Source: CALECP01 sp964389925 (GTDB taxonomy: Bacteria; Chloroflexota; Anaerolineae; Promineifilales; Promineifilaceae). From it: a stretch of 64,000 nt of DNA. Of this stretch, positions 1 through 7,798 are shown piece after piece. A program made the position numbers and the translations under genes. The stretch lies in contig CAYMGE010000022.1 of NCBI GenBank assembly GCA_964389925.1, positions 1-64,000 of the forward strand. The letters run 5' to 3'. Under the pieces are notes generated by a model that was not told where the DNA came from, did no database searches, and was given only the letters and a program-made list of their open reading frames with translations. Position 1 is the first letter of the stretch. Each line of letters opens with the position of its first letter.

Positions 1-371
1 AGCAGCTACAGAGCATGGGCAAGACGGTCTGCTTTGTCGGCGACGGCATCAACGATGCGATTGCGTTGCGGAAGGCAGATGTCTCTATCTCTTTGCGCGG
101 CGCGACATCGGCCGCCACCGACACCGCCCAAATCATCTTCATGAACGCCAACCTCGCCCAACTGCCCGACCTGCTCGATCTCGGTCAGCGATTTGAGAAC
201 AACATGGACATGAACTTGGCGTGGTCGATCATTCCGGGAGTCGTGATGATCGGCAGCATTTTTATGCTGAATCTCAGCTTCTTGTCGGTGGTTGGGCTGA
301 TGAATGCGGGGTTGGCGGCAGGGGTTGCGAATGCGATGTTGCCGTTGTGGCGAGCAGATGATGCGGGGTAG
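1..371 (+). CDS. Heavy-metal P-type ATPase, C-terminal part (5' end outside window)
   Basis: The reading frame is open to the left edge, so the gene starts upstream of the window. The visible part begins just before the GDGIND motif of the phosphorylation domain, whose two Asp residues bind Mg2+ in P-type ATPases. It continues through the end of that domain into the last membrane pair, seen as hydrophobic stretches around positions 225-350. The ATDTAQIIF segment and the order of elements fit the heavy-metal (P1B) transporters, although the metal-selective helix is not visible. The last 250 bp are repeated at 9794-10046, so this is one of two related ATPase loci around the biosynthetic segment. 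Whether the whole gene is intact cannot be judged here. Confidence 0.85.
   Translation, partial: QLQSMGKTVCFVGDGINDAIALRKADVSISLRGATSAATDTAQIIFMNANLAQLPDLLDLGQRFENNMDMNLAWSIIPGVVMIGSIFMLNLSFLSVVGLMNAGLAAGVANAMLPLWRADDAG
106..358 (+). repeat. Left copy of ~250-bp direct repeat (P-type ATPase 3' end)
   Basis: This stretch aligns without gaps to 9794-10046 on the same strand, with about 14-16 mismatches counted by eye (about 94% identity). Many of the differences are at third codon positions. The repeat begins exactly at the sequence CATCGGCCGCC in both copies. The two copies bracket the AAA-like gene and the pyrrole/halogenase operon. Confidence 0.9.
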
Positions 372-398
372 GCGAATCAAGATGATGCGTCTGTATGT

Positions 399-404
399 TA
401 TAAT
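399..404 (+). promoter_or_regulatory. Possible -10 box giving a near-leaderless mRNA
   Basis: A perfect TATAAT lies only 6 bp before the ATG at 411. If it is used, transcription would start at or next to the start codon, giving a leaderless message. No Shine-Dalgarno sequence is seen before the ATG, which fits. No convincing -35 box is visible at the expected distance. Confidence 0.4.
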
Positions 405-410
405 CACCCG

Positions 411-2204
411 ATGAAACTACCCTACGGAATCAGCAATTTTTATAAACTTGCCACAGAAGATTATTGGTTTGTAGACCGTACCAATAGCATTACAGCGATA
501 GAGGAGATCGGCAGTACCCTTCTATTTCTGCGCCCCCGTCGCTTTGGCAAAAGCCTGTGGTTATCGATCTTGGAAAACTACTACGATGTCGCAAAAGCGC
601 AACAGTTCGAGCGATTGTTTGGGCATCTCGCCATTGGCAAAAATCCGACCCCGCGCCACAATCAATACCTAATCATGCGCTGGGATTTCTCCAACGTCGA
701 TTCGCAGGGTAGCATCCCAGAAATTGTCCAGTTGCTCCACAATCACATCAATACCAGTGTTGGTCTCTTTCTCAACAAGTACCGAAGCATCCTAGACGCG
801 GAGAGCGTTCGATTCGATCATCACGATAGCATGACCGCATTTCGCTACGCCATCGGAGCCGCCAGCCAAACACCGTATAACGTGTATTTGCTGATCGACG
901 AATACGACAACTTCGCCAATGAGGTGATGATGAGCCGTGTGGCTGGTAGCCAGAGCCGCTATGAGAGTTTGGTACATGGCGAAGGAATCATGCGGACGGT
1001 GTTCAAAGTGGTCAAATCGGCCGCCGGCAGTTTGGGTCTCGACCGCATCTTCATCACAGGTGTTTCCCCAATTGTGATGAGCGATGTCACCAGTGCATTT
1101 AACATCGCCGAGGATATTTATCATTTGCCTATCTTTAACGATTTATGCGGCTTTTGGGAGACAGAAGTCGAAGCGATTTTACAACAGATTGTCACAGCTC
1201 AGGGATTGCCACCTGAATCTGTCACACAATCGTTGTCAACGATGCGTTCATTTTACAACGGTTACACTTTTGACCCTCAGCAACCGTCGTTGCTCTACAA
1301 TCCCACCTTAGCCATCTACTTTCTCAAACATTTTCAAGCCTTCCACCGACATCCCCGCAAAATGCTGGACAGTAACTTCGCCACCGACTACAACAAAATC
1401 GCCTATGTTTCCCATCTTCCGCATGGACAGCGCGTGATTGCTAATGCGCTGGACGAGACAAAAACGGTGCAGGTGGAGGAGCTGTCGCATCGCTTTGGTG
1501 TGCGACAGATGTTGCGGGAGACGGTCGAAGAGTCGTTCATGGTCTCGTTGCTCTACCATCTGGGTGTCTTGACGTTGGACGGGTTTACGCGCTACGGCTC
1601 CTATCGCCTGAAAATTCCCAACATCGTATCGCGCAGCATGTATGCAGAACGCATCGTTGAAATTTTGTTGCCCAATGCCCAAGACCGCGATGCCGCCCAT
1701 GAGCAGGCAGCGGCTCTCTATGAGCGTGGACAGATGCAGCCCCTGTGCGATTTTATGGAGCAACGCTATTTCAAAGTCTTTGACAACCGCGACTATCGCT
1801 GGGCGAAGGAGATGACGATCAAGACGGCGTTCTTGACGTTGCTGTTCAACGACATCTTCTACATCATGGATTCGGAGACAGAGTTGGAACGTCGCTATGC
1901 GGATTTGACCATGATTTTGCGGCCGGAGATGCGGAAATATGACTTGAAGGACATTTTGATCGAGTTCAAGTTTGTCCGACCGCAAAAGGGAAAGATTGAT
2001 AAGCAGGCGATTGCCAATCTGACGATGGCACAATTAGGGGCGTTGCCGACGGTTGAGAAGGAATTGAATGCGGCCAAAGAGCAAGCGAGCCACAATCGAC
2101 AGGTGCTGCAAGCCAAATACGGCGACGTATTGCGCTTGCGTTCGTATGCTGTGGTCGCATTGGGGTTTGAACGCCTTGTGTGGGCAGAAGTGACAACACA
2201 GTAA
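411..2204 (+). CDS. AAA-ATPase-like protein with C-terminal PD-(D/E)XK nuclease domain
   Basis: This 597-residue protein has the architecture of the AAA-ATPase-like (DUF1703-type) family. The N-terminus contains the family signature around FVDRTNSI and a LRPRRFGKS phosphate-binding-loop-like segment near residue 45. LIDEYDNF near residue 160 resembles Walker B. The last 100 residues contain an acidic residue followed by ADL and then LIEFKFV, the pattern of a PD-(D/E)XK nuclease fold. The family is common in multicopy form in many bacteria, and its function is unsettled; links to mobile DNA or defence are often suggested. It is separated from the operon downstream by 38 bp and may not belong to it. 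The start is the ATG right after a TATAAT box. Confidence 0.8.
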   Translation: MKLPYGISNFYKLATEDYWFVDRTNSITAIEEIGSTLLFLRPRRFGKSLWLSILENYYDVAKAQQFERLFGHLAIGKNPTPRHNQYLIMRWDFSNVDSQGSIPEIVQLLHNHINTSVGLFLNKYRSILDAESVRFDHHDSMTAFRYAIGAASQTPYNVYLLIDEYDNFANEVMMSRVAGSQSRYESLVHGEGIMRTVFKVVKSAAGSLGLDRIFITGVSPIVMSDVTSAFNIAEDIYHLPIFNDLCGFWETEVEAILQQIVTAQGLPPESVTQSLSTMRSFYNGYTFDPQQPSLLYNPTLAIYFLKHFQAFHRHPRKMLDSNFATDYNKIAYVSHLPHGQRVIANALDETKTVQVEELSHRFGVRQMLRETVEESFMVSLLYHLGVLTLDGFTRYGSYRLKIPNIVSRSMYAERIVEILLPNAQDRDAAHEQAAALYERGQMQPLCDFMEQRYFKVFDNRDYRWAKEMTIKTAFLTLLFNDIFYIMDSETELERRYADLTMILRPEMRKYDLKDILIEFKFVRPQKGKIDKQAIANLTMAQLGALPTVEKELNAAKEQASHNRQVLQAKYGDVLRLRSYAVVALGFERLVWAEVTTQ

Positions 2205-2242
2205 CCCAACGATCTGCGGGAATGATAGGTGTAATAATTGCC

Positions 2243-3388
2243 ATGAACTTTAGCTGGAATGAAGAACAAATCGAGTACAAGAAAGCTGCCGTTGACTTTG
2301 CCAAAAACGAACTACGTGACGGTGTAATGGAGCAAGACCGCGCAGAATCTTTTCCACATGAACGCTGGCGTAAATGCGCCAATTTTGGCGTTTTGGGATT
2401 GCCGTTTCCCGAACAGTATGGTGGTGCATCGGCCGACATCCTGACGACGATGCTCGTCATGGAAGGACTGGGCTACGGCGGCAAGGACAACGGCTTGCTC
2501 TTTGCCCTCAACGCGCAAATGTGGGCGGTGCAGCATCCGATTCACGCATTTGGCACAGAGGTGCAGAAGGAACGCTATCTGCCGCGCCTCATCTCAGGCG
2601 AGTTGATCGGCGCACACGGCATCTCAGAGCCAGAGTCGGGGTCAGATGCGTTTGCCATACGTGCGCGTGCCGAAAAGGTGGACGGCGGCTATCGACTCAA
2701 CGGCACGAAGATGTTTGTGACCAATGCGCCCGTTGCTGATCTGTCCGTTGTGTTTGCCGCGACCGCGCCTGAAAAAAAGAGTTGGGGCGTTACGGCGTTT
2801 TTGGTCGAGACGGGGACGGAAGGGTTTACCGTTGGCAACAACATCGAGAAGATGGGGTTGCGAACCGCGCCGATGGGTGAGTTGATTTTGCAAGATTGTT
2901 TTGTGCCAGAGGAGAATCGGTTGGGGCGCGAAGGAGCGGGCGCGGCGATCTTTAATAGCTCGATGGAGTGGGAACGCGCTTGTATTTTGGGCGGACACGT
3001 CGGCGCGATGGAGCGACAGCTCGAAGAATCTGTTCGTTATGCGCGGACACGCAAGCAGTTCGGCCGACCCATTGGCAAATTCCAAGCCATCTCCAACCGC
3101 ATTGCCGAAATGAAGGTGCGGCTAGAGACGGCGCGTTTGCTGCTCTACAAAACGGCGTGGCTCAAGAAGTCGGGTCAGCCGTCGCACATGGAGGCGGCAA
3201 TGGCGAAGCTCTATCTGAGCGAGGTGTTTGTGCAATCGAGCATGGATGCGATTCGCATTCATGGTGGGTATGGGTACACGGCCGAGTTTGAGGTCGAGCG
3301 CGATTTACGCGACGCAATCGGCGGCACGCTTTATTCAGGCACATCGGACATCCAACGCAACATCATCGCCCAATTTGTGGGATTGTAA
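2243..3388 (+). CDS. Acyl-CoA-dehydrogenase-family oxidase, probable L-prolyl-carrier dehydrogenase
   Basis: This is a 381-residue flavoprotein of the acyl-CoA dehydrogenase family. Visible features are the GISEPESGSDAFAI substrate/FAD loop, the RKQFGRPIGKFQAI segment and the C-terminal GGYGYTAEFEVERDLRDA stretch that supplies the usual catalytic Glu and FAD contacts. In pyoluteorin, prodigiosin and aminocoumarin pathways an enzyme of this family (PltE/RedW type) oxidises prolyl-S-carrier protein to pyrrolyl-2-carboxyl-S-carrier protein. The adjacent proline-type adenylation enzyme, 7 bp downstream, and the carrier protein make that role likely here. Function is inferred from context, since sequence alone would allow a fatty acyl substrate. 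The ATG at 2243 fits the family N-terminus (MNFSWNEEQ); an in-frame start at 2180 would add an unlikely tail. Confidence 0.85.
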   Translation: MNFSWNEEQIEYKKAAVDFAKNELRDGVMEQDRAESFPHERWRKCANFGVLGLPFPEQYGGASADILTTMLVMEGLGYGGKDNGLLFALNAQMWAVQHPIHAFGTEVQKERYLPRLISGELIGAHGISEPESGSDAFAIRARAEKVDGGYRLNGTKMFVTNAPVADLSVVFAATAPEKKSWGVTAFLVETGTEGFTVGNNIEKMGLRTAPMGELILQDCFVPEENRLGREGAGAAIFNSSMEWERACILGGHVGAMERQLEESVRYARTRKQFGRPIGKFQAISNRIAEMKVRLETARLLLYKTAWLKKSGQPSHMEAAMAKLYLSEVFVQSSMDAIRIHGGYGYTAEFEVERDLRDAIGGTLYSGTSDIQRNIIAQFVGL

Positions 3389-3395
3389 TCAGACA

Positions 3396-4988
3396 ATGGC
3401 TTACTTACTACATCAACTCTTACAGTACAGCGCACAAATCGATCCCGCAAAAGAAGCCGTGCGCCACAAGGGAATCGCGCTCACCTACGGCGAACTCGAC
3501 GCGCAAAGTACGCGACTGGCCGCAACATTACAGCAAGGCGGCGTGGTGCGGGGCGACCGTGTGGGGATTTATCTCGACAAGTCGCTAGAGGCGATTGTCG
3601 CCATCTTTGGCATTCTCAAGGCGGGAGCGGTTTATGTGCCGCTCGACTCGTCCGCGCCGCGCTCGCGCATTGCGTTTATCGCTGAAAATTGTCAGATGAA
3701 GGGGATCATCAGTGTGGGAAAGAAGATGGGCGCATTGCAGCGAGGGGAAGCAGACAAGTTAGCCTCCGTGCAGATTGTCGTCGTCACGGGGGACGCGGAT
3801 GGGTTGACATTTCCACACGTCATCGGGTGGGATGCGCTGGCGGATGCAGACGACTATCAGTCCCCGTTCCCGCTGATGGAAGACGACCTCGCCTACATCA
3901 TCTACACGTCTGGCTCGACGGGAACGCCAAAAGGGGTGATGATTAGCCATCGCACGTCGCTCACCTTTGTCGATTGGGCGCATACGACGTTTGGTTTTCA
4001 ATCGGCCGATCGCGTCTCCAACCACGCCCCGCTCCACTTCGATCTTTCGATTCTCGACATTTTCTCGACGATCAAGGCGGGCGCGACCATCGTTCTCGTT
4101 CCTGCAATGCTCTCCGTTTTCCCGCGCAATTTGGCCGACTTCATCGCGCAGGAGCGCATCACGATTTGGTACTCTGTGCCGTCTGCTCTGACGCGGCTGG
4201 TGCTGTATGGGGAGTTGGAGCGACACGACTACCCCGATTTGCGAACCGTTTTGTTTGCGGGGGAGGTGTTCCCGATCAAGTATTTGCGGCAGTTGATGGG
4301 GCTTTTGCCCAAGCCGCGCTACTTCAATCTGTATGGGCCGACGGAGACGAATGTTTGCACGTATTACGAGGTAAAGGAGCTTGATCCAGAGCGGCGTGCG
4401 CCGGTTTCTATCGGCCGAGCCTGCGAAAACTACGAAACGTTCGTCCTCGACGAAAACGACCAACTCGCCCCGCCCGGCACAGAAGGCGAACTGTGTGCGC
4501 GTGGCCCCGGCGTGATGAGCGGCTATTGGGGATTGCCCGAACGCACAATGCAGTCACGCATCCTCTACACCCTACACCCAACGATTGGCCCCGAAGTCGT
4601 CTATCGCACGGGCGACATTGTGCGCGAAGAGGCGGACGGCAACTACACCTATCTGGGACGGCGCGACGGCATGATCAAGAGTCGTGGCTATCGCATCGAG
4701 ATCGGCGAAATCGAGGCGGCGTTATACAGCCATCCAGAGATTGAGGAAGCGGCGGTGATCCCCATTCCCGACGACGAAATCGGCAACCGTATCAAGGCGT
4801 TTATCGTCTCGAAAAATGGCCTCAAGGCGACCAAGCTCCAAGCGCACTGCGCGGCGCGAGTAACAAAGTACATGGTTCCCCATACATTTGAATTTCTCGA
4901 CGCATTGCCCAAAACATCGACGGGCAAAATTGACCGTACACAATTGAAACTAAAATCAAAGGAAACACAAGATGAAACAACACAATGA
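3396..4988 (+). CDS. L-proline-type adenylation enzyme (PltF/RedM-like)
   Basis: This is a stand-alone AMP-forming ligase of 530 residues. The core motif YTSGSTGTPKG lies near residue 169, YGPTE at 313-317 and the C-terminal GKIDR lysine near the end. Mapping the ten specificity positions of the phenylalanine-activating (PheA) domain by alignment from memory gives D216, L217, L220, Y259, L286, A288, L312, V320, C321 and the invariant Lys. That reading, DLLYLALVCK, is the code I recall for proline enzymes of pyrrole pathways. It would load L-proline on the carrier protein encoded at 6435. The gene overlaps the next reading frame by 17 bp. ATG 3396 gives the normal family N-terminus; an upstream in-frame start at 3228 would lie inside the dehydrogenase gene. 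Confidence 0.88.
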   Translation: MAYLLHQLLQYSAQIDPAKEAVRHKGIALTYGELDAQSTRLAATLQQGGVVRGDRVGIYLDKSLEAIVAIFGILKAGAVYVPLDSSAPRSRIAFIAENCQMKGIISVGKKMGALQRGEADKLASVQIVVVTGDADGLTFPHVIGWDALADADDYQSPFPLMEDDLAYIIYTSGSTGTPKGVMISHRTSLTFVDWAHTTFGFQSADRVSNHAPLHFDLSILDIFSTIKAGATIVLVPAMLSVFPRNLADFIAQERITIWYSVPSALTRLVLYGELERHDYPDLRTVLFAGEVFPIKYLRQLMGLLPKPRYFNLYGPTETNVCTYYEVKELDPERRAPVSIGRACENYETFVLDENDQLAPPGTEGELCARGPGVMSGYWGLPERTMQSRILYTLHPTIGPEVVYRTGDIVREEADGNYTYLGRRDGMIKSRGYRIEIGEIEAALYSHPEIEEAAVIPIPDDEIGNRIKAFIVSKNGLKATKLQAHCAARVTKYMVPHTFEFLDALPKTSTGKIDRTQLKLKSKETQDETTQ

Positions 4989-5190
4989 TGTGATAGTCAT
5001 TGGCGTTGGTCCAGCAGGCTCAACTGTCGCCTCGTTGTTGGCACACGAAGGCCACCAAGTTACCGTTTTTGAAAAAGCTAACTTCCCGCGTGAGCATGTG
5101 GGTGAGTCGCTACTGCCGTTTGGGAGTGATTCCTGTGGTGTGCCACAGACACAAATTTTCCCAGAACTGCAAAGGAGTGGCTCACAATGA
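4972..5190 (+). pseudogene. Remnant of a second flavin halogenase (N-terminal piece)
   Basis: The first 46 residues are a clear halogenase/FAD-monooxygenase N-terminus: a GVGPAG dinucleotide-binding motif, VFEKANFPR and the GESLLPF motif typical of carrier-protein-dependent halogenases. The homology then stops. About 22 unrelated residues follow, and the frame ends with a TGA that overlaps the ATG of the intact halogenase at 5187. The simplest reading is a large internal deletion that kept the start and the translational coupling. It differs from the downstream halogenase at the GES motif (GESLLP against GESMTG), so it was probably a different paralogue rather than a fresh duplicate. A translated 72-residue product is possible but should lack activity. 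Confidence 0.75.
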
Positions 5191-6416
5191 AAGCAGATGT
5201 TGTGATTATCGGTGGAGGGCCAGCGGGAACGGCAACGGCATTGTTTTTAGAGCAGTATGGCATTCGGCCGATTATCGTTGAAAAAGAGACGTTTCCCCGT
5301 TTTCACATCGGCGAGTCGATGACGGGTGAATGCGGGAAGGCACTCAGCCAATTGGGATTTGGCGATCAAATGGCGCAACGCAGCTATTTTGTCAAACGCG
5401 GTGTGAATGTCTACTCTCCTACTGGGCAAGATGCGTTCCATATCCCCGTAATGAGCCATGATTCAGCAGGTCTTCACCCCGCCACCACTTGGCACGTGCA
5501 GCGCAGTGACTTTGACAAGATGCTGTTTGAGGCCGCCATCGAACGGGGTGCCAAACATATTCGTGGGCGGGCGGTCGCGCCATGTCGTTCGGCCGCTGGC
5601 GCGATACGCGGTGTGTCTGTGCGTACGGCCGCTGGCAAACTGCAAGAGATTGCCGCGCAAGTTGTCGTCGATGCTTCTGGGGCGGCCACCTTTTTGAGCA
5701 GTTCGGGTGTGACGAGCAAGAAGGAACGTGGCAACTATACCAATCAGGTCGCCATTTTCTCGCACATGATCGACGTTGACATCAGCGGCACAGCCAGTGA
5801 AAACACGCTCATTTTCTATCAGCGGAAGAATCACTGGGGCTGGCTGATACCGCTCAACGAGCGTGTCACAAGCATTGGTATTGTTGTGCCGACCACCTAT
5901 TTCACCGCCTGTCAAGAGAGCAAACAGGATTTCTTCCTGCGTGAAATCTGTGAACTCAATCCACGTCTCACGAGTCGCACGGCTGGCGCGACCTGCATCG
6001 GTGAAGTGCGTGCTACATCAAACTACTCCTATCACATCAAGCAGTTTGTCGGTGATGGGTTTGTGTGTGTGGGTGACTCACACCGCTTCATCGATCCGAT
6101 TTTCTCGTTTGGTCTCCATTTTAGTGTAGCGGAAGGGCGTATGGTCGCCCAAGCAATTGCCCAATATCTCGATCAGCCGACTACTCTCAATCCATTTTTT
6201 CATTACCAAACATGCGCTGAATCTGGACAAGATGTCATCCAAGCGTTGATCGATGCGTTTTGGAACCACCCATTGGGATTTGGCTACTTAGCCCATGTTC
6301 AACATGTTGAAGAGATGATCGATCTATTTGCGGGTCGTGTTTATCTGGACGAGCCAACGCCTGGTGTGTTGGCGATGCGCTCACTGGCCGCCAAGAAAAG
6401 CAGAATCGCTGCTTAA
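5187..6416 (+). CDS. Flavin-dependent halogenase, probably acting on carrier-bound pyrrole
   Basis: This is a 409-residue FAD enzyme with GGGPAG at residues 9-14, a FPRFHIGES segment near 41 and, at residues 217-222, WGWLIP. The last fits the WxWxIP motif that separates flavin halogenases from ordinary monooxygenases by keeping the active site from oxygenating the substrate. GDGFVCVGDSHRFIDPIFSFG near 290 is the second FAD motif. Such enzymes use reduced flavin, oxygen and chloride or bromide. With the proline loading and oxidising enzymes beside it, the expected substrate is pyrrolyl-S-carrier protein. No flavin reductase is encoded nearby, so one from elsewhere must serve. An AAGGAG ribosome-binding site lies 10 bp before the ATG, which overlaps the stop of the remnant upstream. 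Confidence 0.88.
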   Translation: MKADVVIIGGGPAGTATALFLEQYGIRPIIVEKETFPRFHIGESMTGECGKALSQLGFGDQMAQRSYFVKRGVNVYSPTGQDAFHIPVMSHDSAGLHPATTWHVQRSDFDKMLFEAAIERGAKHIRGRAVAPCRSAAGAIRGVSVRTAAGKLQEIAAQVVVDASGAATFLSSSGVTSKKERGNYTNQVAIFSHMIDVDISGTASENTLIFYQRKNHWGWLIPLNERVTSIGIVVPTTYFTACQESKQDFFLREICELNPRLTSRTAGATCIGEVRATSNYSYHIKQFVGDGFVCVGDSHRFIDPIFSFGLHFSVAEGRMVAQAIAQYLDQPTTLNPFFHYQTCAESGQDVIQALIDAFWNHPLGFGYLAHVQHVEEMIDLFAGRVYLDEPTPGVLAMRSLAAKKSRIAA

Positions 6417-6434
6417 TATCACAGAGGATTTATC

Positions 6435-6728
6435 ATGAACACAACCACCATCACTGAAAAATTAAAAGCGTATGTTACTGAAACGTTTCTGTACGATCAG
6501 GAAGATGTCGTTTTGACGGCCGATCTCGCCCTGTTTGAGGAACGTATCATCGACTCGATAGGCATTTTTCGTCTCGTTACCTTTATGAATGAGGCATTTG
6601 GCATCGTTATTCAGCCAGATGAAATCGTGCTAGAGAATTTTGGGACGATTGCCGACATGACCAAGCTGGTTGATGAACATTTGCAAAATGGAGTGGAGCC
6701 ACAAAGCGAATTTGCGGCGTTTACATAA
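6435..6728 (+). CDS. Free acyl/peptidyl carrier protein
   Basis: This 97-residue acidic protein has the carrier-protein fold pattern. The segment around IIDSIGIFRLV places the phosphopantetheine attachment site at Ser41 in a DSI motif; most carrier proteins have DSL. It is preceded by an AGGAT ribosome-binding site and ends in TAATG, sharing bases with the start of the hydrolase gene. In PltL-type systems a free carrier like this holds proline during adenylation, oxidation and halogenation. It is the most likely partner of the enzymes encoded at 2243-6416. Confidence 0.88.
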   Translation: MNTTTITEKLKAYVTETFLYDQEDVVLTADLALFEERIIDSIGIFRLVTFMNEAFGIVIQPDEIVLENFGTIADMTKLVDEHLQNGVEPQSEFAAFT

Positions 6729-7798
6729 TGGCAAATATCAATCAAGATTTACTGCTGTTGCAGCTAAGAGCGACAGCGTTTGGCGTTGGCTACAGCGATT
6801 TGCTGGCGGCCAATCGGAGTGCGAAGGATTGGGCTTCGTGGAGTGAGAAGATCGGTGAGTTCGCGGCTCGGTATGAGGGGTTGGCGGAATCGGCCGAACG
6901 ACACCCCAAATCGGCCGAGCAATGGTGGCAAACCACAGCCAACTACTACCACTTTGCCCAAATGTTTGTGCAAGGTGAGCGCAAAGCCGCCCAAAAAGCC
7001 AAATCGCACCGCACCTACGCCCAGTTCGCCGCACTGACAAGCCCGCCAGCACAGCGGGTTTGCATCCCTTATGGTGATCTCGAGCTGCCCGGCTATCTCC
7101 GCATCGCCACCCCCAACGCGCCACTCGTCATCTTACGCGGCGGCTTAGAGTTCGCCAAAGAGGTCGAGATGCACCAACTTGGACAGCCGTTCATCGAGCG
7201 TGGGCTGTCCGTCCTCACCTTCGACATGCCGGGTGAGGGGGAGTTGAGCGAGCAAGGAGCTGCAATAGATCAATTTGAGGCTATTGTGGAAACGGTTTTG
7301 AATTACTGTAGAGATATTGTATCGCCCGAAATCCCTGTCGGCATTTTCGGTGTCTCTTCTGGCGGCTACTTTGCAATGCGTGCGGCCGCGATGAATACAC
7401 GCCTGTCGGCTTGTGTTTCAGTGGGCGGCTTCATCAATGGGCTTGGGTTTCTCGAATTGGCGGCAAAGAATCAAGAGATGGTAAGTCGTTTGGTTGGTAA
7501 AGATACATCAACCGTCACAGACCCCGACGAATTATTTCTACCGTTGTCTCGCTTGCCACATGCTCTCACGTGTCCTCTTTTACTGATTCATGGTGGCAAA
7601 GACCACCTGATTTCTACGGAGCAGTTTGAGGTGTTGCAACAGTGGGCGCAAGGGGAGACAGATGCGTGGCTGCTGCCTGAGTCGGGGCATGTCTGTTATG
7701 ACCGCTTTGAGGAGTTGTTGCCTGTTTCGGCCGATTGGATGGCGCATAAACTCGGTCTAGGCGCAGCCGTTTCGCCAGCACTTCTAGAGGAAAAATGA
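6728..7798 (+). CDS. Alpha/beta hydrolase (FrsA/pseudooxynicotine-hydrolase-like)
   Basis: This is a 356-residue protein with a helical N-terminal region of about 130 residues followed by an alpha/beta-hydrolase fold. The nucleophile elbow is GVSSG with Ser210. LLIHGGKDHLI supplies the probable acid and LPESGHVCYDRF the catalytic His. The N-terminal helical cap plus C-terminal hydrolase resembles the esterase/acyl-transfer family that includes FrsA-like proteins. Its place between two carrier-protein genes suggests a thioesterase-like release step or hydrolysis of an ester or amide intermediate; this is inference. Coupling is tight on both sides: TAATG with the carrier gene and ATGA with the condensation gene. 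Confidence 0.8.
   Translation: MANINQDLLLLQLRATAFGVGYSDLLAANRSAKDWASWSEKIGEFAARYEGLAESAERHPKSAEQWWQTTANYYHFAQMFVQGERKAAQKAKSHRTYAQFAALTSPPAQRVCIPYGDLELPGYLRIATPNAPLVILRGGLEFAKEVEMHQLGQPFIERGLSVLTFDMPGEGELSEQGAAIDQFEAIVETVLNYCRDIVSPEIPVGIFGVSSGGYFAMRAAAMNTRLSACVSVGGFINGLGFLELAAKNQEMVSRLVGKDTSTVTDPDELFLPLSRLPHALTCPLLLIHGGKDHLISTEQFEVLQQWAQGETDAWLLPESGHVCYDRFEELLPVSADWMAHKLGLGAAVSPALLEEK

Noticed and set aside
3759..4463. Antisense open frame of 234 codons inside the adenylation gene
   Set aside because: It is opposite a gene with clear motifs and code; composition is that of a shadow frame.
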